From an uncultured Collinsella sp. (lineage in GTDB: Bacteria > Actinomycetota > Coriobacteriia > Coriobacteriales > Coriobacteriaceae): a DNA stretch of 48,571 bases. The notes below the pieces were generated by a model, which was given only the letters and a program-made list of their open reading frames with translations, made no database searches and had not been told where the DNA came from. Of the stretch, positions 1 to 7,868 are shown piece by piece. Positions within the stretch are counted from its first letter, which is position 1. Every line of letters begins with the position of its first letter. The DNA is taken from the NCBI GenBank assembly GCA_937925715.1, contig CALAMG010000030.1, positions 1-48,571 of the forward strand. Direction: 5' to 3'. Position numbers and translations under genes: made by a program.

Positions 1-173
1 GCGCCGAATGCTCGCCATCGAATTTTATCGATAGCTTATTTCAGACTGTAATGGGGCAGACTTCGCTCCGACACTTGCCCCAAATCGCGTCGCGGCCCTT
101 CCGTCTGCGAAGGCTCGGCATCGGCGTGCTACCATAGCTACGTCCAAGTACACATATCAAGTGGAGGATATCC

Positions 174-1097
174 ATGGCAAACGTTCTTGTCTTTGGTCAC
201 CAGAACCCCGATAACGACGCCATCATGAGCGCCGTCGTCCTGTCCCAGCTGCTCAACCAGGTTGAGTATGCCGGCAACACCTACGAGGCCTGCGCCCTTG
301 GTCAGCTTCCGGCCGAGTCCGCCAAGCTGCTCGCCGACGCCGGCATCGCCGAGCCCCGCGTGATCGAGTCCGTCGAGGCCGGTCAGCTCGTCGTCCTCAC
401 CGACCACAACGAGTCTGCCCAGTCCGTCGCCGGCCTTAAGGACGCCACGGTCTTTGGCGTTGTCGATCATCATCGCATCGGCGACTTCGAGACCGCCGGC
501 CCGCTGCACTACATCTGCCTGCCCTGGGGCTCCAGCTGCACCATCGTCACCAAGCTCGCCGGCGTGCTCGGCGTTGAGCTTTCCGACGTTCAGGCCAAGC
601 TGCTGCTCTCGGCCATGATGACCGACACGCTCATGCTCAAGAGCCCCACCACCACCGATGTCGACCGCGCCGTCGCCGCCAAGCTCGGCGAGCAGGTGGG
701 CGTCGACCCGGTCAAGTTTGGCATGGAGGTCTTCCTCACCCGTCCGTCTGGCTCCTTCACCGCGGCCGAGATGGTCGGCAACGACATCAAGATGTTCGAG
801 CCTGCCGGCAAGAAGCTGCTCATCGGCCAGTACGAGACTGTCGACAAGACTCGCGCACTCGGCATGATCGACGAGATTCGCGAGGCCATGCGCGCCTACG
901 CCGCCGAGAAGGGTGCTGACGGCATCGTCCTGTGCATCACTGACATCATGGAGGAGGGTTCGCAGGTCCTGCTCGAGGGCGAGACCGAGGCTGCTCAGAA
1001 GGGCCTGGGCATTGCCGACGAGCACGACGGCGTCTGGATGCCGGGCGTCCTCTCCCGTAAGAAGCAGGTCGCTGCCCCCATCATGGCCGCCTGCTAG
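174..1097 (+). CDS. ppaC: Manganese-dependent inorganic pyrophosphatase (family II)
   Basis: Cytosolic enzyme hydrolysing pyrophosphate to two phosphates, which pulls biosynthetic reactions forward. At 307 aa it has the usual family II length. The DHH-type metal site is complete: GHQNPDND with H9, D13 and D15, TDHNE with D77, and VVDHH with H98-H100 region. The C-terminal DHHA2 domain ends in the substrate-binding SRKKQV motif. The start is supported by GTGGAGG just upstream. It stands alone, followed by a strong terminator, so it is probably a single-gene transcript. Assignment is very secure. Confidence 0.97.
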   Translation: MANVLVFGHQNPDNDAIMSAVVLSQLLNQVEYAGNTYEACALGQLPAESAKLLADAGIAEPRVIESVEAGQLVVLTDHNESAQSVAGLKDATVFGVVDHHRIGDFETAGPLHYICLPWGSSCTIVTKLAGVLGVELSDVQAKLLLSAMMTDTLMLKSPTTTDVDRAVAAKLGEQVGVDPVKFGMEVFLTRPSGSFTAAEMVGNDIKMFEPAGKKLLIGQYETVDKTRALGMIDEIREAMRAYAAEKGADGIVLCITDIMEEGSQVLLEGETEAAQKGLGIADEHDGVWMPGVLSRKKQVAAPIMAAC

Positions 1098-1117
1098 GTT
1101 TAGTTGACCAAACGCCA

Positions 1118-1156
1118 CGACCGGATCGCGGAAGCCCCGCGCTCCGGTCGTTTTTT
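1118..1156 (+). terminator. Intrinsic terminator after ppaC
   Basis: An 8-bp stem CGACCGGA/TCCGGTCG with an extra inner GCG/CGC pairing is followed directly by six T residues, 20 bases after the ppaC stop codon. Confidence 0.9.
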
Positions 1157-1295
1157 GTGCACGGCGCCGCGTCGTCTCTTGGATAGGCGCGCCCGTGCCG
1201 TTGAGCAAATAATGTTCAACCTGTGGTTCCGCTTTTCGGCCACGCCTGCGTGCCTGTCGTGCAGGGTAGGCTAGATGCAAGCGTAATACGTTAGA

Positions 1296-1331
1296 GCGCG
1301 GCACCGCCACTTGGGCGGGCCGTGCTTTTTT
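1296..1331 (+). promoter_or_regulatory. Terminator-like leader hairpin (attenuator candidate) upstream of nhaA
   Basis: GCGCGG (1296-1301) pairs with CCGTGC (1320-1325) around an inner CCGCC/GGCGG stem, and is followed by six T residues. It sits only 33 bases before the nhaA start. A second hairpin, ACGGGA/TCCCGT at 1335-1350, lies between it and the ribosome-binding site GAAAGGAG. An intrinsic terminator inside a 5' leader suggests transcription attenuation. Known Li+/Na+ riboswitches precede some nhaA genes, but I cannot match a riboswitch consensus here. Confidence 0.5.
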
Positions 1332-1364
1332 AAGACGGGAGCTTTCCCGTGAAAGGAGCCGCCC

Positions 1365-2723
1365 ATGGCAGCACCCGAGCAGCTGTTTAACGTTCGTGAG
1401 CGCAAGCGTTTTGAGCGCCACGACATTTGGGAGCGCATCACCGAGAACGGCACGATTTCCGCCGCCGTCATGGTCTTCGCCGCCATCGCCGCCGTCATTT
1501 GCGCCAACACCGATGCCTACGAGGCCATCCATCACTTTTTGGAGACCCCGCTGTATGTGGGTCTGGGCAACCTTACGGCTGGCCTCACCGTCGAGCTATT
1601 CGTCAACGACTTCCTCATGGCGATTTTCTTTTTGTTGGTGGGCATTGAGCTCAAGTACGAGATGACAGTTGGCGAGCTCAAAAACCCGCGCCAGGCTATG
1701 CTTCCCATGCTGGCGGCCGTGGGCGGCGTCGTCGTTCCCGCCTGCATCTATCTGATCTTTAACCATGCCGGCGCGCACAACGGCTGGGCCATTCCCATGG
1801 CAACCGATATTGCCTTTGCGCTGGGCGTGCTGTCGCTTTTGGGCAATCGCGTGCCCAACGGCGTGCGCGTGTTCTTCTCGACGCTCGCCATCGCCGACGA
1901 CCTCATTTCCATCGCCGCCATCGCCATCTTCTACGGCCAGAGCCCCAATCCGTTTTGGTTGGGCGCCGCCGCGCTTGTGACCTGCGCGCTCGTGTGGCTC
2001 AACAAGACGCAGCATTACCGCCTTGCCCCGTATTCGGTACTGGGTCTGCTGCTGTGGTTCTGCATGTTCAAGAGCGGCGTACATGCCACGCTTGCTGGCG
2101 TCATCTTGGCCTTTACCATCCCGGCCAAGTGCGGTGTTAAGCTCGACAGCCTTACCGATTGGTTGGGGGAGTGCCTGCCGCTGCTCGATGACCGCTACGA
2201 TGACGAGGCGCACATCCTGGGTCAGCATGACTTTACCGTCTCGACCACCAAGGTCGAGCGCGTCATGCACCGCGTGACCCCGCCGCTCATCCGCATGGAG
2301 CGTCTGATCTCCACGCCGGTCAACTTTGTGATCCTGCCGATCTTTGCGTTCGTGAACGCACAGGTTCGCCTGGTGGGCGTGGACATGAGCACGCTACTCA
2401 CCGACCCGGTGACGCTCGGCGTGTACTTTGGCATGTTGCTGGGCAAGCCGATCGGTATCTTTGGCATGACGTTTGCCCTGGTTAAGCTCAAGATCTCCGA
2501 GCTGCCGCGCAATGTCAACTGGCACATGATTGCCGGTGTGGGCATTCTGGGTGGCATCGGCTTTACGATGTCGATTCTCATCAGCGGCCTTGCCTTCCCG
2601 ACGGCCGAGTTTGAGGTTCTTGCCGCCAAGGCTGCCATTCTTGCCGGTTCGGTCACCGCTGCCGTGCTCGGCATGATCTACATGAGCGTGGTTTGCAAAC
2701 ACCCCGCGCCCAAGGGCGAGTAA
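1365..2723 (+). CDS. nhaA: Na+/H+ antiporter NhaA
   Basis: Inner-membrane antiporter that expels Na+ (or Li+) in exchange for protons. The 452-aa sequence has about 11-12 hydrophobic segments. The ion-binding aspartate pair lies in LAIADDLISI, matching the DD pair of E. coli NhaA TM5, and the conserved C-terminal GIGFTMSILISGLAF is present. It is longer than the E. coli protein (388 aa), with extra residues in the N-terminus and in a hydrophilic loop near the middle (around LPLLDDRYDDEAHIL). The start has a good GAAAGGAG site. It is monocistronic and preceded by a structured leader that may control it. Confidence 0.95.
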   Translation: MAAPEQLFNVRERKRFERHDIWERITENGTISAAVMVFAAIAAVICANTDAYEAIHHFLETPLYVGLGNLTAGLTVELFVNDFLMAIFFLLVGIELKYEMTVGELKNPRQAMLPMLAAVGGVVVPACIYLIFNHAGAHNGWAIPMATDIAFALGVLSLLGNRVPNGVRVFFSTLAIADDLISIAAIAIFYGQSPNPFWLGAAALVTCALVWLNKTQHYRLAPYSVLGLLLWFCMFKSGVHATLAGVILAFTIPAKCGVKLDSLTDWLGECLPLLDDRYDDEAHILGQHDFTVSTTKVERVMHRVTPPLIRMERLISTPVNFVILPIFAFVNAQVRLVGVDMSTLLTDPVTLGVYFGMLLGKPIGIFGMTFALVKLKISELPRNVNWHMIAGVGILGGIGFTMSILISGLAFPTAEFEVLAAKAAILAGSVTAAVLGMIYMSVVCKHPAPKGE

Positions 2724-2807
2724 AAGCTCGAAAACAGACACCAGAACCGGTTTGGATGCGTTCGAAACTCGGATCAGGGTGCTACTGGCCCCCTGCCAGA
2801 TACCCCC

Positions 2808-3036
2808 GTGGTCAAAAAACGCCGTTTGTGAGTACTGTCACAAACGGCGTTTCATTTTAGGTGTGGAAAATAATGAACAAAGTTATAAGAGCTGTACGTT
2901 AATGAGTGACCATCGACTTCCAATTCGGCGCTAACTGACGGTGATTAAGGAGTTTCAAGTCCAGCATTGCCTATTTCGACCAAGAATCGCTGCTACTAAA
3001 AAGGTAACAGTACTCATATTTGCCCTTTTTTGGCCA
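2808..3036. repeat. ~229-bp element with inverted ends, copy 1 (MITE-like)
   Basis: The left end (GTGGTCAAAAAACG at 2808, with core TGAGTACTGT) and the right end (2989-3036, core ACAGTACTCA) are inverted relative to each other. The right end matches the right end of the element at 17394-19122 nearly base for base: GCTGCTACTAAA, GGTAACAGTACTCATATTTGCC and TTTTTTG are shared. The interior (2857-2988) is AT-rich and non-coding and shows no clear similarity to the other interior. No obvious target duplication is visible. Confidence 0.6.
2817..2852. terminator. Perfect 15-bp hairpin, bidirectional terminator candidate
   Basis: AAACGCCGTTTGTGA (2817-2831) and its exact reverse complement (2838-2852) surround the loop GTACTG. 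The hairpin is flanked by A6 on the left and T-rich sequence on the right. It lies ~95 bp after nhaA and is also the left end of the inverted-repeat element. Confidence 0.7.
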
Positions 3037-3096
3037 CAAGCCCTAAAACAAGCCTCGCCAGGGTCGGGAAACGGGCCAAATCGTCGGCCTCGAGGC

Positions 3097-3351
3097 TTAT
3101 TCCACCGTTCCGTAGACGGCGCCCCAGCCGTGGGCGGCCAAGGCGGAGTTGAGCTGGTCGCAAAGTGACTGGCGGTCGTAATAGCCGGGCGGTAGCAGGT
3201 TGACGATTTCCATGAGATCAGGCGCCAGGTCCAAGATTTCGGCCTGTACGATCAGATCCAGACGGTCTATGGCGTGGCGGTCGTAAAACAGTCCGTCGAC
3301 CAGGCGCTGCAGGTCGCCGAATTCCTCGGCCTGGAACGATCCATACTCCAT
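3097..3351 (-). CDS. Small conserved-looking hypothetical protein (84 aa)
   Basis: I do not recognise the family. The start at 3351 is chosen because AAGGAGG lies five bases upstream; a longer reading from 3381 has no such site. The product (MEYGSFQAEEFGDLQRLVDG at the N-terminus) is acidic, soluble and probably mainly helical, with no signal peptide or membrane segment and a PPGYYDRQ turn near the middle. It is convergent with nhaA and divergent from the aminotransferase. The strong ribosome-binding site and typical codon use support a real gene. Confidence 0.75.
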   Translation of the reverse strand: MEYGSFQAEEFGDLQRLVDGLFYDRHAIDRLDLIVQAEILDLAPDLMEIVNLLPPGYYDRQSLCDQLNSALAAHGWGAVYGTVE

Positions 3352-3500
3352 AGTGCCTCCTTGGGCGCCCCACGCAGGCATGCGCGGCGATTCGTAATTT
3401 ATTGCGATGGACTTAATCTATCACGGCTTCATAACGTTGCGGCGGTGGCGGTCTATACTTAGACGAACTGCAACGTACCGCTTCGCGAAAGGTCGCACCC

Positions 3501-4805
3501 ATGCAGACGATCTACCAGAAGATGGAAACCACCGAACTCGATGCCGCCATCGAGGTGCTCAAAGCCGAGGTCGCCGAGGTCAAGGCCAAGGGCCTGGCGC
3601 TCGATATGGCCCGCGGCAAGCCGTCGCCCTCCCAGGTGGACATCTCTCGACCCATGCTCGATATCCTCAATGCCGATGCCGATCTGCACGACGGCAACGT
3701 CGATTGTTCCAACTACGGCTGCTTTGAGGGCATTCCCTCGGCACGCAAGCTGGCAGGGGAGTTCCTGGGCTGCCCCGCTGAGCAGACACTCGTGCTGGGC
3801 TCGTCGAGCCTGCTGATCGAGCACGACATCGCCGGCATGTTCTGGCGCTGTGGCTCGTGCGGCAGCGAGCCCTGGGAGGCTTACGAGGCAGCGCACGACG
3901 GCAAGAAGGTCAAGTTCCTGTGCCCGGTTCCCGGCTACGATCGCCACTTTGGCATCACCGCCGACTTGGGCATCGAGAACGTTCCCGTCGCGATGACCGA
4001 CAACGGCCCCGATATGGACGAAATCGAGCGCCTTGTTGCCGCCGACGATTCCATCAAGGGCATCTGGTGCGTGCCCAAGTATTCCAACCCCACGGGCATC
4101 ACCTTTAGCGAGGACACCGTGCGTCGCCTGGTCGAGATGCCCACGGCCGCGCCCGATTTCCGCATCTTCTGGGACAACGCCTACTGCGTGCACGACCTGT
4201 ACGACGAGACCGACGAGCTCGCCAACATCTTCGATCTTGCCCGCGCGGCGGGCACCGAGGACCGCGTGGTGGCCTTTGCCTCGACGTCCAAGATCACCTT
4301 CCCGGGCGCCGGTATCGGCTTTATCGGTGCGAGCCCCGCGGTCATCGCCGAGTTCTCCAAGCGCCTGAAGGCCGGCCTCATCAGTGCTGATAAGCTCAAC
4401 CAACTGCGCCACGTGCGCTTCCTTCCCACCATCGAGGCGGTCAAGGAGCACATGAAAAAGCATGCCGAGTTTTTGCGCCCGCGCTTTGAGGCCGTTGAGC
4501 GCAAGCTCACCGAGGGCCTGGGCGATACGGGTTGCGCCACCTGGACGCATCCCCGCGGCGGCTACTTTGTAAGCTTCGATGGTCCCGAGGGCTCGGCCCA
4601 GAAGGTCGCCGCGCTTTGTGCCGACCTGGGCGTCAAGCTCACGCCGGCTGGTGCCACCTGGCCTTATGGCAAGGATCCGCGCGACACCAACATCCGCATC
4701 GCGCCGAGCTATCCCACGGTCGAGGACCTGGAGGCCGCGCTCGATGTGCTGGTGCTGGCCGTTAAGCTCGTCGCTGCCGAGCTTGCGCGTGCCGAGCGCG
4801 CCTAA
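3501..4805 (+). CDS. PLP-dependent class I aminotransferase (aspartate aminotransferase-like)
   Basis: Fold-type I aminotransferase of 434 aa. The PLP lysine is K264 in STSKITFPGAG; DNAY (D225, Y228) and KYSNPTG (193-199) form the rest of the cofactor site, and GKPS plus NYG are N-terminal substrate-loop motifs. The sequence pattern resembles the subgroup annotated as type Id aspartate aminotransferases or MocR-like catalytic domains without a DNA-binding part. Probable role is amino group exchange between aspartate or another amino acid and 2-oxoglutarate; substrate is inferred only. A -10-like TATACT at 3454-3459 lies 42 bases before the start. Confidence 0.88.
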   Translation: MQTIYQKMETTELDAAIEVLKAEVAEVKAKGLALDMARGKPSPSQVDISRPMLDILNADADLHDGNVDCSNYGCFEGIPSARKLAGEFLGCPAEQTLVLGSSSLLIEHDIAGMFWRCGSCGSEPWEAYEAAHDGKKVKFLCPVPGYDRHFGITADLGIENVPVAMTDNGPDMDEIERLVAADDSIKGIWCVPKYSNPTGITFSEDTVRRLVEMPTAAPDFRIFWDNAYCVHDLYDETDELANIFDLARAAGTEDRVVAFASTSKITFPGAGIGFIGASPAVIAEFSKRLKAGLISADKLNQLRHVRFLPTIEAVKEHMKKHAEFLRPRFEAVERKLTEGLGDTGCATWTHPRGGYFVSFDGPEGSAQKVAALCADLGVKLTPAGATWPYGKDPRDTNIRIAPSYPTVEDLEAALDVLVLAVKLVAAELARAERA

Positions 4806-4856
4806 CGCGCGGCTTCCCGTACTATCCGCACTTTCGATACGTAAAGGAGCGTATAC

Positions 4857-5171
4857 ATGGATTTGGGTATTTCCACCAACCCCACGCCAGAGCTCTACAC
4901 CATTAAGGTGGCCGGCGAGATCGATATCTCTAACGCCGATAGCTTGCGCAATGCCATCGACCTGGCGCTCGAGCAGCCCACTGAGGCCGTTGAGCTCGAT
5001 TTTGCCCAGGTGAGCTACATCGATTCGACGGGCATTGGCGTGCTCGTGGGCGCCGCACACCACGCGGTCGACCACGGCAAGCGCTTTAGCTGCACCAATG
5101 TGCAGCCCCCGGTGATGCGCGTGGTTCAGCTGTTGGGTGTCGACCAAGAGATTTCGATCACCGCTGCATAA
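4857..5171 (+). CDS. STAS-domain anti-sigma factor antagonist
   Basis: A 104-aa single STAS domain of the SpoIIAA/RsbV class. The phosphorylatable serine is S57 in the motif YIDSTGIG, preceded by the VAGEIDISN strand-turn typical of the family. Such proteins bind an anti-sigma kinase when unphosphorylated and so release a sigma factor. No RsbW-like kinase or sigma factor lies nearby, so the partner is unknown. AAAGGAG precedes the ATG. It may be co-transcribed with the aminotransferase 51 bases upstream. Confidence 0.9.
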   Translation: MDLGISTNPTPELYTIKVAGEIDISNADSLRNAIDLALEQPTEAVELDFAQVSYIDSTGIGVLVGAAHHAVDHGKRFSCTNVQPPVMRVVQLLGVDQEISITAA

Positions 5172-5324
5172 TCTTTGCCCCCAAAAGGGCGTGCCGTTTG
5201 GCATATGTTTGTGATGCGCTCGGACGTTTTGGCGTCCGGGCGCTATACTTGACCGAATGAATAGACGAGTTCCGGCCGAATGGCGCGGTGCGGGCTCGAC
5301 TCACATCGAGCCTTGGAGGTATGT

Positions 5325-5918
5325 GTGTTTGGTATTGGAGAGGGTGAGCTCGCGATCATCGTGGTCTTCGGCTTTTTGCTGTTTGGCCCGGATAAGCTCC
5401 CACAGATGGGCCGCACGATCGGCCGTGCCATCCGTCAGTTCCGCGAGACGCAGGAAAAGATGACGGCCGTTGTTCAGTCCGAGATTATCGATCCGGTGAG
5501 CGAGGCCGCTTCGGCACCGGTTAAGCCCAAGAAGGCTGCTGCCGTCGACGATGATTCCGACGTGGACGAGGATGCCGCCGAGACGGCTACACCCGCCAAG
5601 AAGGAGACCTTTGCCGAGCGCCGTGCCCGCCTTGCTGCCGAGAAGGCCGCGAGCGAGGGTGCCGCCGAGGGCGAGGGCACTGCCGAGGAGACTGAGGCCG
5701 AGGGTGCCGAGGCTCCCGAGGGCGAGCCCGCTGCCGTCGAGGCTGCTGAGCCCGCTCCCGCCGCAGAGCCCGACCCCGAGCCGGCGGAGCCCACGACGGC
5801 CGACCTCTATGCCCGTCGTCCCCGCAAGCGCAAGGCCGTCGTCGACCAGCTCGCCCGCGAGCTCGAGGACGAGGACGAAGCCGCTGCCGCCGACGCCCCG
5901 AAGGGAGGCGATGAGTAA
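5325..5918 (+). CDS. tatA: Twin-arginine translocase TatA/TatB-type subunit
   Basis: Pore-forming or substrate-binding Tat subunit at the cytoplasmic membrane. I start it at GTG 5325, just after TTGGAGG, giving MFGIGEGELAI; the longer ATG reading from 5280 lacks a site and would bury the membrane helix. One TM segment (about residues 6-20) is followed by FGPDKLP and an amphipathic helix, as in the family. Unusually, a ~140-residue low-complexity Ala/Glu-rich acidic tail follows, closing with a basic patch RRPRKRK and an acidic end. No separate tatB is present, so this may serve both roles. The stop overlaps tatC (TAATG). Confidence 0.93.
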   Translation: MFGIGEGELAIIVVFGFLLFGPDKLPQMGRTIGRAIRQFRETQEKMTAVVQSEIIDPVSEAASAPVKPKKAAAVDDDSDVDEDAAETATPAKKETFAERRARLAAEKAASEGAAEGEGTAEETEAEGAEAPEGEPAAVEAAEPAPAAEPDPEPAEPTTADLYARRPRKRKAVVDQLARELEDEDEAAAADAPKGGDE

Positions 5919-6712
5919 TGCCTATCGGACCTGCGCGTATGCCGCTCTTCGATCACCTGGGAGAGCTCCGTCGCCGCTTGACCATCGTGGTCGTGTCGGT
6001 ATTTGCCGCAGCCATCGTGCTGTATTTCGCCACGCCCGTGGTGCTCGACATCTTGGAAGACCCCATCCGCTCCTTTGTGCCGGACGGTAAGTTCTACATC
6101 ACCACCACGCTCGGCGGCTTTGGCCTGCGCTTCTCGCTGGCCATCAAGATGGCCGTGGTCATGTGCACGCCCATGATCATCTGGCAGGTTCTGGCATTTT
6201 TCCTGCCGGCACTGCGTCCCAACGAGCGCAAATGGGTCGTGCCCACGGTGCTCGCCTCGACGGTGCTGTTCTTCCTGGGTGCCATCTTCTGCTACTTCAT
6301 CATCATCCCTGCGGGCTTTGAGTGGCTCATCGGCGAGACCTCGGCCGTCGCTACGGCGCTGCCCGATCTGGAGAACTACGTCAACATGGAGCTGCTCTTT
6401 ATGATCGGCTTTGGTGTGGCGTTTGAGCTGCCGCTCATCATCTTCTACCTGTCCGTCTTCCACATCGTTTCCTACGCGGCCTTCCGCAGTGCCTGGCGCT
6501 ACGTGTACGTAGGCCTGCTCGTGGGCTCGGCTGTGATTACGCCCGACGGCTCGCCCGTTACGCTGGGCCTCATGTATGGCGCCCTGCTCTCGCTCTACGA
6601 GATTTCTCTTGCCATCGCTCGCGTGGTCATTACCGCGCGCGAGGGCAAGGAGGGCTTGTTTGTGAGCCGTCTGGACCTGTTTTCGGACGACGAAGAGGAC
6701 AGCGAGGAGTAA
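5918..6712 (+). CDS. tatC: Twin-arginine translocase subunit TatC
   Basis: Polytopic membrane receptor for twin-arginine signal peptides. 264 aa with six predicted membrane helices. The family's N-terminal motif is present (FDHLGELRRRL, containing the signal-binding ExxxR region), as is the conserved FALPAL-type stretch (LAFFLPALRPNERKW). The C-terminus is acidic (SDDEEDSEE). Translationally coupled to tatA by a one-base overlap and followed 6 bases later by hypA, so tatA-tatC-hypA is very likely one operon. Confidence 0.97.
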   Translation: MPIGPARMPLFDHLGELRRRLTIVVVSVFAAAIVLYFATPVVLDILEDPIRSFVPDGKFYITTTLGGFGLRFSLAIKMAVVMCTPMIIWQVLAFFLPALRPNERKWVVPTVLASTVLFFLGAIFCYFIIIPAGFEWLIGETSAVATALPDLENYVNMELLFMIGFGVAFELPLIIFYLSVFHIVSYAAFRSAWRYVYVGLLVGSAVITPDGSPVTLGLMYGALLSLYEISLAIARVVITAREGKEGLFVSRLDLFSDDEEDSEE

Positions 6713-6718
6713 ATCGGT

Positions 6719-7075
6719 ATGCACGAGGTTGGCATTGTCAACGGCATACTCGATACAGTGATTCGCGCGGCGCGTGGGGCGGGGGCCTCGCGCGCCGTTT
6801 TGGTAACGCTGCGTATCGGGGATATGACCGAGGTCGTGCGCGAGGCGCTCGACTTTGCGTGGGAGACATTTCGCGACGAGGACCCGCTCACGCGAGGCTG
6901 CGAGCTTGCCGTGGAGGAGGTCCATCCACAAAGCGAGTGTCTGGACTGCGGCGAGGTTTTCGACCACGATCGTTTCCACTGTCGCTGTCCCCAGTGTGGT
7001 GGTGCCAACGTGCGCCTACTGCACGGCCGCGAGCTCGATATCGCGAGTATCGAAATCGAAACCCCCGACGATTAG
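6719..7075 (+). CDS. hypA: Hydrogenase nickel incorporation protein HypA
   Basis: Nickel metallochaperone acting with HypB to load Ni into [NiFe]-hydrogenase. 118 aa. The N-terminal MHE gives the nickel-binding H2/E3; the zinc site is formed by C74, C77, C90 and C93 (CLDCG and CPQCG). Follows tatC by 6 bases with GAGGAG upstream. No hydrogenase structural genes lie in the window, so the client is elsewhere. Confidence 0.96.
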   Translation: MHEVGIVNGILDTVIRAARGAGASRAVLVTLRIGDMTEVVREALDFAWETFRDEDPLTRGCELAVEEVHPQSECLDCGEVFDHDRFHCRCPQCGGANVRLLHGRELDIASIEIETPDD

Positions 7076-7130
7076 CCCGCTAGCCATCTAGTGATGGGGT
7101 ATAAAGGGGCCAAAGTAAGGAGCGCTAAGT

Positions 7131-7814
7131 ATGGCCGAGAAAACGATTGATATCGCATCGCCGATTCTGTCGCGCAACGAGCGCCTGGCAGATCAGCTGC
7201 GTCAGCGATTTAATGAGACAAACACCTATGTGATCAACGTCTTGTCGAGCCCCGGTTCGGGCAAGACCACCACGATCCTGGGCACTAACGAGCGCCTGCG
7301 CGACAAGGCTGGCCTGCGCTGTGCCGTCATCGAGGGCGATATCGCCTCGGATGTCGATGCCATCACCATGAAGGAAGCCGGCATGCCCGCCATCCAGATC
7401 AACACGGGCGGCCTGTGCCACCTCGAGGGCAACATGATCATGGAGGCCGTTGACGCGTTCGACCAGGCCGTCGGTCTGGAGAACATCGACGTCATCTTTA
7501 TCGAAAATGTGGGCAACCTAGTCTGCCCGGTCGACTTTGACCTGGGCGAGAACCTGTCCATCATGATTCTCTCGGTGCCCGAGGGCGACGACAAGCCCAT
7601 CAAGTACCCGGGCATCTTCCAGCACGCCGGCGCGCAGCTGCTCAATAAGGTCGACGTGGCCCCGGCTTTCGATTTTGACATGGATAGGTATACTAAGACA
7701 CTCGATGACCTCAATCCGCAGGCGCCGCGTTTTGCCGTGAGCGCGCGCAAGGGCGAGGGCATGGATGCCTGGTGCGATTGGCTCATCGGGCAGATCGAGC
7801 AAGCAAGGGCGTAA
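7131..7814 (+). CDS. hypB: Hydrogenase/urease nickel-insertion GTPase HypB
   Basis: GTPase that powers nickel delivery. 227 aa. The P-loop is SSPGSGKTT (residues 39-47); downstream are EGDIASDVDA, the metal-switch region GGLCHLE, ENVGNLVCP and the G4 motif NKVD. It lacks the His-rich nickel-storage N-terminus seen in some HypB proteins. A -10-like TATAAA (7099-7104) and GTAAGGAG lie in the 55-base gap after hypA, so it may have its own promoter as well as read-through. Confidence 0.96.
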   Translation: MAEKTIDIASPILSRNERLADQLRQRFNETNTYVINVLSSPGSGKTTTILGTNERLRDKAGLRCAVIEGDIASDVDAITMKEAGMPAIQINTGGLCHLEGNMIMEAVDAFDQAVGLENIDVIFIENVGNLVCPVDFDLGENLSIMILSVPEGDDKPIKYPGIFQHAGAQLLNKVDVAPAFDFDMDRYTKTLDDLNPQAPRFAVSARKGEGMDAWCDWLIGQIEQARA

Positions 7815-7868
7815 ATCGGCCGCCATACGGGCGGGCGTAGCCGCAGAGACACGAGATAGGAGCCTCTT

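Larger units (their letters stand above)
2724..3096. other. Intergenic region carrying an inverted-repeat element
   Basis: No convincing gene in these ~370 bases. It contains the element described at 2808-3036, including a perfect 15-bp hairpin. A 60-codon open frame crosses the hairpin but has no ribosome-binding site and no protein-like features. Confidence 0.6.

Noticed and set aside
2752..2934. A possible 60-codon gene between nhaA and the small minus-strand gene
   Set aside because: It runs through the perfect 15-bp hairpin and has no ribosome-binding site or recognisable features.
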